Positions 60,966-64,000 of a stretch of 64,000 bases of DNA are shown piece by piece. The translations under genes and the position numbers were made by a program. This stretch comes from Caballeronia pedi (GTDB lineage Bacteria > Pseudomonadota > Gammaproteobacteria > Burkholderiales > Burkholderiaceae), in contig NZ_FCOE02000003.1 of the NCBI RefSeq assembly GCF_001544915.2, forward strand, positions 372,001 through 436,000. Reading direction: 5' to 3'. Under the pieces are notes generated by a model. The model did no database searches and was not told the DNA's origin. It saw only the letters and a program-made list of their open reading frames with translations. Position 1 is the first letter of the stretch; every line of letters begins with the position of its first letter.

Positions 60966-61718
60966 ATGAAATCCCGTTGCTTTCAACGCGCGCGTGAAGC
61001 CGGTTTCCGCGCATTCGGTTTTGGTTCTCCCTTCGAAGCGCCCGAGTGGGCTGAACGCTTCGCCTTCGAACGCTGGGGCATGATCGGACGGCACCGCCAT
61101 GGCGGCGGCGGCCGCTTCGGCAGCGGTCCCGGCGGCATGGGTGGAATGGGTGGAATGGGCGGCATGGGCGGTGGATTCGGCGGCGAAGACGGCATGCCGC
61201 GCGGCCGCAAGTTTTCCTCCGACGACCTGCAACTGCTGCTGCTCGCGCTGCTTGCCGAAGCACCGCGCCACGGCTACGAACTCATCAAGGCGCTGGAAGA
61301 CCGCTCGAACGGCTTCTACGCGCCGAGCCCCGGCATGGTCTACCCGGCGCTCACGTATCTCGAAGAACTGGGCCATACGACCGTCGAACTGGAAGGCAAT
61401 CGCAAGCGTTATGCGCTCTCCGATGCGGGCCGCGACTACCTCGCATCGAACCGCGAGCGTGTGGACATCATGCTCGCGAAACTCACGCACTTCGCGCGCA
61501 AGATGGATCTGGTGAGGCGCGCATACATGGGCGAGGAAGTCGATGACGCATCGGCCGACAGCGGCTGGGCGCCCGAACTGATCGCCGCGCGCCGCGCGCT
61601 GAAGAAAGCGCTGCTCTTGCGCACCGATGCGCCGCAGGACGAACAACGCCGCATCGCCGCGATCCTTGCCCGCGCGACGGCGGAAATCGAACAGAACCCC
61701 GCGCCGAAGCAGGCGTAA
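60966..61718 (+). CDS. PadR-family transcriptional regulator with Gly/Met-rich N-terminal extension
   Basis: The 250-residue protein has a PadR winged helix at residues ~85-165 (LQLLLLALLAEAPRHGYELI, SPGMVYPALTYLEELGH, GNRKRYALSDAGRDYL) and a helical C-terminal dimerisation part. Its N-terminus is extended by an Arg/Phe-rich segment and a GGMGGMGG-type low-complexity run. The ATG at 60966 follows TGGAG; the frame is open upstream over the promoter but is not coding there. It sits 16 nt before the siderophore-interacting gene, which it probably controls, in the manner of YqjI/YqjH-type iron or nickel control in enterics. Confidence 0.9.
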   Translation: MKSRCFQRAREAGFRAFGFGSPFEAPEWAERFAFERWGMIGRHRHGGGGRFGSGPGGMGGMGGMGGMGGGFGGEDGMPRGRKFSSDDLQLLLLALLAEAPRHGYELIKALEDRSNGFYAPSPGMVYPALTYLEELGHTTVELEGNRKRYALSDAGRDYLASNRERVDIMLAKLTHFARKMDLVRRAYMGEEVDDASADSGWAPELIAARRALKKALLLRTDAPQDEQRRIAAILARATAEIEQNPAPKQA

Positions 61719-61734
61719 GAAGGAGCCACACACG

Positions 61735-62565
61735 ATGACCGAATCCATTCTGCAAGACCGGCCCGATCTCGAAGTCACGCGCGTGCGCCACGCGCTCAGG
61801 TTCCGCCTGCTGCAGGTCACGCGCGTGCAGGCGCTCAATCCCCATCTCGTGCGCGTGAGCTTCACGGGCGACGATCTCGCGGACTTCGTCAGCGCCTCGT
61901 TCGACGACCACGTGAAGCTGTTTTTCCCGCAGCCCGGCGAGACGATGCCCGCGCTTCCGCAAGCGGGCCCCAATGGTCCCGAGTTCGATCCTTCGAAGCC
62001 GCGTCCGATCGCGCGCGATTTCACGCCACGTCGTTTCGACACGGAGAAACGCGAACTCGATATCGAATTCGCGCTGCATGAAGCCGGTCCCGCGACAGCC
62101 TGGGCCGTGCAAGCCGCGCCGGGCCAGTATCTCGGCATTGGCGGACCGCGTGGTTCCTTCGTGATACCGACGCAATTCGACTGGCATCTGATGATCGGCG
62201 ATGAAACCGCACTGCCCGCCATCGCGCGTCGTCTCGAAGAGTTGCCCGAAGGCACGCGCGTCGCGACGCTGATCGAAGTGGCCGATCAATCTGCACGCAT
62301 CGAATTCGACACGCGCGCCGATCTCTACGCGCAATGGCGTTATCGCAATGAAAGCGAACATCCCGGCGGCGAGCTTCTGCTTGCGCTGCGCGAAACCTTT
62401 CTGCCCGATGGCGAAGGCTATGTGTGGGCAGCAGGCGAAGCCACGCTCATGCGCGCCGTGCGCAAGCTGCTCTGCGAGGAACGCGGCATCGACAAGCGCC
62501 GCATTCGCGCATCGGCGTACTGGAAGCGCGGCGAGCAAGGCGTGCACGAAACGATCGACGGTTGA
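61735..62565 (+). CDS. Siderophore-interacting protein (FAD-dependent ferric reductase family)
   Basis: From the ATG at 61735, behind AAGGAG, the 276-residue protein shows a ferredoxin-reductase-like FAD domain. It contains VSFTGDDLADFVSASFDDHV, then RDFTPRRFD and GPRGSFVIP, followed by an NAD(P)-binding SIP domain (LMIGDETALPAIARRLEELP, YVWAAGEATLMRAVRKLL, SAYWKRGEQ). These proteins release iron from ferric siderophores by reduction. The pairing with padR resembles the E. coli yqjI-yqjH arrangement. Confidence 0.93.
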   Translation: MTESILQDRPDLEVTRVRHALRFRLLQVTRVQALNPHLVRVSFTGDDLADFVSASFDDHVKLFFPQPGETMPALPQAGPNGPEFDPSKPRPIARDFTPRRFDTEKRELDIEFALHEAGPATAWAVQAAPGQYLGIGGPRGSFVIPTQFDWHLMIGDETALPAIARRLEELPEGTRVATLIEVADQSARIEFDTRADLYAQWRYRNESEHPGGELLLALRETFLPDGEGYVWAAGEATLMRAVRKLLCEERGIDKRRIRASAYWKRGEQGVHETIDG

Positions 62566-62645
62566 TCGCACGTTGAGCGACGCAGGCATCATGGAAAGCC
62601 GCGATAATCGAGGGCATCCAACGCTCATCGAACGGCAGTGCGACC

Positions 62646-64000
62646 ATGACCGACACATTCAAGAAGAAGCCCGGCGACGAACCCGCGCAACCGGGCGGCC
62701 TGCGCAAATCGCTGACGAGCTACGGAGACAGCGGCTTTTCGCTATTTCTGCGCAAGGCGTTCATCAAAGGCGCGGGTTATACCGACAGCGCGCTCGATCG
62801 CCCGGTGATCGGCATCGTCAATACAGGCAGCGCGTATAACCCGTGTCACGGCAATGCGCCGCAACTCATCGACGCGGTGAAACGTGGCGTGATGCTCGCG
62901 GGCGGCTTGCCGATGGACTTTCCGACGATATCCATCGCCGAATCGTTCTCGCAACCGACGAGCATGTATCTGCGTAATCTGATGTCGATCGACACGGAAG
63001 AGATGATCCGCGCGCAACCGATGGATGCGGTCGTGCTGATCGGCGGATGCGACAAGACCGTGCCCGCGCAACTGATGGGCGCGGCATCGGCGGGCATTCC
63101 CGCGATTCAGCTCATTACCGGTTCGATGCTCACGGGCGCGCATCGCGGCGAACGCGTGGGCGCATGCACCGATTGCCGGCGCTACTGGGGGCGTTTTCGC
63201 GCGCAGGAGATCGACGAAGCGGAGGTCGCGGCGGTCAACGACCGGCTCGTCGCGAGCGTGGGCACGTGCTCCGTGATGGGCACGGCAAGCACGATGGCCT
63301 GCATTGCGGAAGCGCTCGGCATGACGGTGCCGGGCGGCGCGTCGCCGCCGGCGGTGACGTCGGACCGCATGCGCATCGCGGAACTGACCGGCACGCAAGC
63401 CGTGCGGATGGCGCACGATAACCTCACCATCGACAGGATTCTCACCGCCGAAGCATTCGAAAACGCGATGCGTGTGCTGCTCGCGATCGGCGGCTCGACC
63501 AACGGCATCGTGCATCTCACCGCGATTGCCGGCCGCATGGGCTACGACGTCGATCTGAAGGCGCTCGATCGCATGGGACGCGAGACGCCTGTGCTCGTCG
63601 ACCTGAAGCCGTCAGGCTCGCATTACATGGAGGACTTCCACAGAGCCGGCGGCATGGCGACGCTCCTGCGCGAACTGAAGCCGCTTCTGAACCTCGACGC
63701 GCTGACCGTGACGGGCCGCACGCTCGGCGAAGAGATCGAAGCCGCGGGTCCGGCATTCGAGCAGGACGTCGTGCGTGCGTTCGACCAGCCGATCTATCCG
63801 CAAGGCGGCATCGCGGTGCTCGAAGGCAATCTCGCCCCGGGTGGCGCGATCATCAAGCAGTCGGCCGCCGATGCGAAGCTGATGGAGCACGAAGGTCGCG
63901 CAGTCGTGTTCGAGAGCGGCGCGGATCTCGCGGCGCGCATCGATGCCGACGATCTCGACGTCACGCCCGACGATATTCTCGTGCTGAAGAACATCGGCCC
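62646..64000 (+). CDS. IlvD/Edd-family dehydratase (3' end outside window)
   Basis: The first 451 residues are present. Three [2Fe-2S] or metal-site motifs of the family are visible: YNPCHGN, LIGGCDKTVPAQ and GTCSVMGTASTM. The overall sequence (LRSLTSYGDSGFSLFLRKAF-like start, PGGASPPAVTSDRM, LAIGGSTNGIVHL) fits the sugar-acid branch, such as L-arabinonate or D-xylonate dehydratases, better than dihydroxyacid dehydratase. The enzyme removes water from a sugar acid to give a 2-keto-3-deoxy acid. The exact substrate cannot be read from sequence. The ATG at 62646 is 80 nt past the previous gene. Confidence 0.88.
   Translation, partial: MTDTFKKKPGDEPAQPGGLRKSLTSYGDSGFSLFLRKAFIKGAGYTDSALDRPVIGIVNTGSAYNPCHGNAPQLIDAVKRGVMLAGGLPMDFPTISIAESFSQPTSMYLRNLMSIDTEEMIRAQPMDAVVLIGGCDKTVPAQLMGAASAGIPAIQLITGSMLTGAHRGERVGACTDCRRYWGRFRAQEIDEAEVAAVNDRLVASVGTCSVMGTASTMACIAEALGMTVPGGASPPAVTSDRMRIAELTGTQAVRMAHDNLTIDRILTAEAFENAMRVLLAIGGSTNGIVHLTAIAGRMGYDVDLKALDRMGRETPVLVDLKPSGSHYMEDFHRAGGMATLLRELKPLLNLDALTVTGRTLGEEIEAAGPAFEQDVVRAFDQPIYPQGGIAVLEGNLAPGGAIIKQSAADAKLMEHEGRAVVFESGADLAARIDADDLDVTPDDILVLKNIG

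Overview
The window looks like a chromosomal segment of a beta-proteobacterium of the Burkholderiaceae, probably Caballeronia or Paraburkholderia. This is an inference from the complete Burkholderia-style type VI secretion (T6SS) locus with TagK and TagJ, a BPSL0761-like protein, SymE beside Rhs, and high GC with strongly biased codons in the right half. The left half is an accessory island with lower GC and mixed codon use. No tRNA, rRNA or CRISPR array was seen.

Left island (1-22 kb). Reading leftwards there is a type I Zorya anti-phage operon: a ribbon-helix-helix regulator, zorA, zorB, zorC and zorD (10592 to 1326). It is followed by the 5' part of a membrane-anchored coiled-coil gene, possibly RmuC-like, built of 80-residue repeats. 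Next come a decayed IS3 fragment and a T5orf172/Sel1 protein. Then follows a tight seven-gene leftward operon (18386 to 13127): metallophosphoesterase, a 376-aa protein with an antitoxin-like core, a 172-aa unknown, a HAD phosphatase of the RNA-repair-associated type, a HipA kinase, a DUF6088/AbiEi-like winged-helix protein and a 121-aa unknown. I do not recognise this combination, and it is my main candidate for an undescribed system. Beside it lie a BPSL0761-like gene, a DUF6471 gene and two rightward HAD-like genes that have lost their catalytic aspartates. Two similar 18-bp palindromes sit in the promoter regions here.

Transposition module (22.1-29.7 kb). This is a rightward Tn7-like set: a fused TnsA-TnsB transposase, TnsC, and two TniQ/TnsD-like target selectors carrying one and two copies of the same C-terminal module. 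Between tnsAB and tnsC lies a scar made of a truncated second tnsC 5' end plus a second, diverged tnsAB 3' end, which records a recombination between related elements. I could not fix the transposon ends, so it is unproven that the defence genes are its cargo.

T6SS locus (30.2-59.3 kb). All 13 core genes are present in two divergent operons. Leftward: tagK, tagJ, tssE, tssF, tssG, tssA, an unknown gene, vgrG, a TPR-like gene, then a PAAR/Rhs effector with an AT-rich C-terminal toxin and its putative immunity gene. Rightward: clpV, tssB, tssC, hcp, tssJ, tssK, tssL (with an OmpA domain) and tssM. A SymE-like gene and Rhs fragments lie between the transposition genes and the Rhs gene.

Right edge (59.3-64 kb). 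Ordinary chromosomal genes: an integral membrane protein, a flavin reductase family protein, a PadR regulator followed by a siderophore-interacting flavoprotein, and the 5' part of an IlvD/Edd-family dehydratase.
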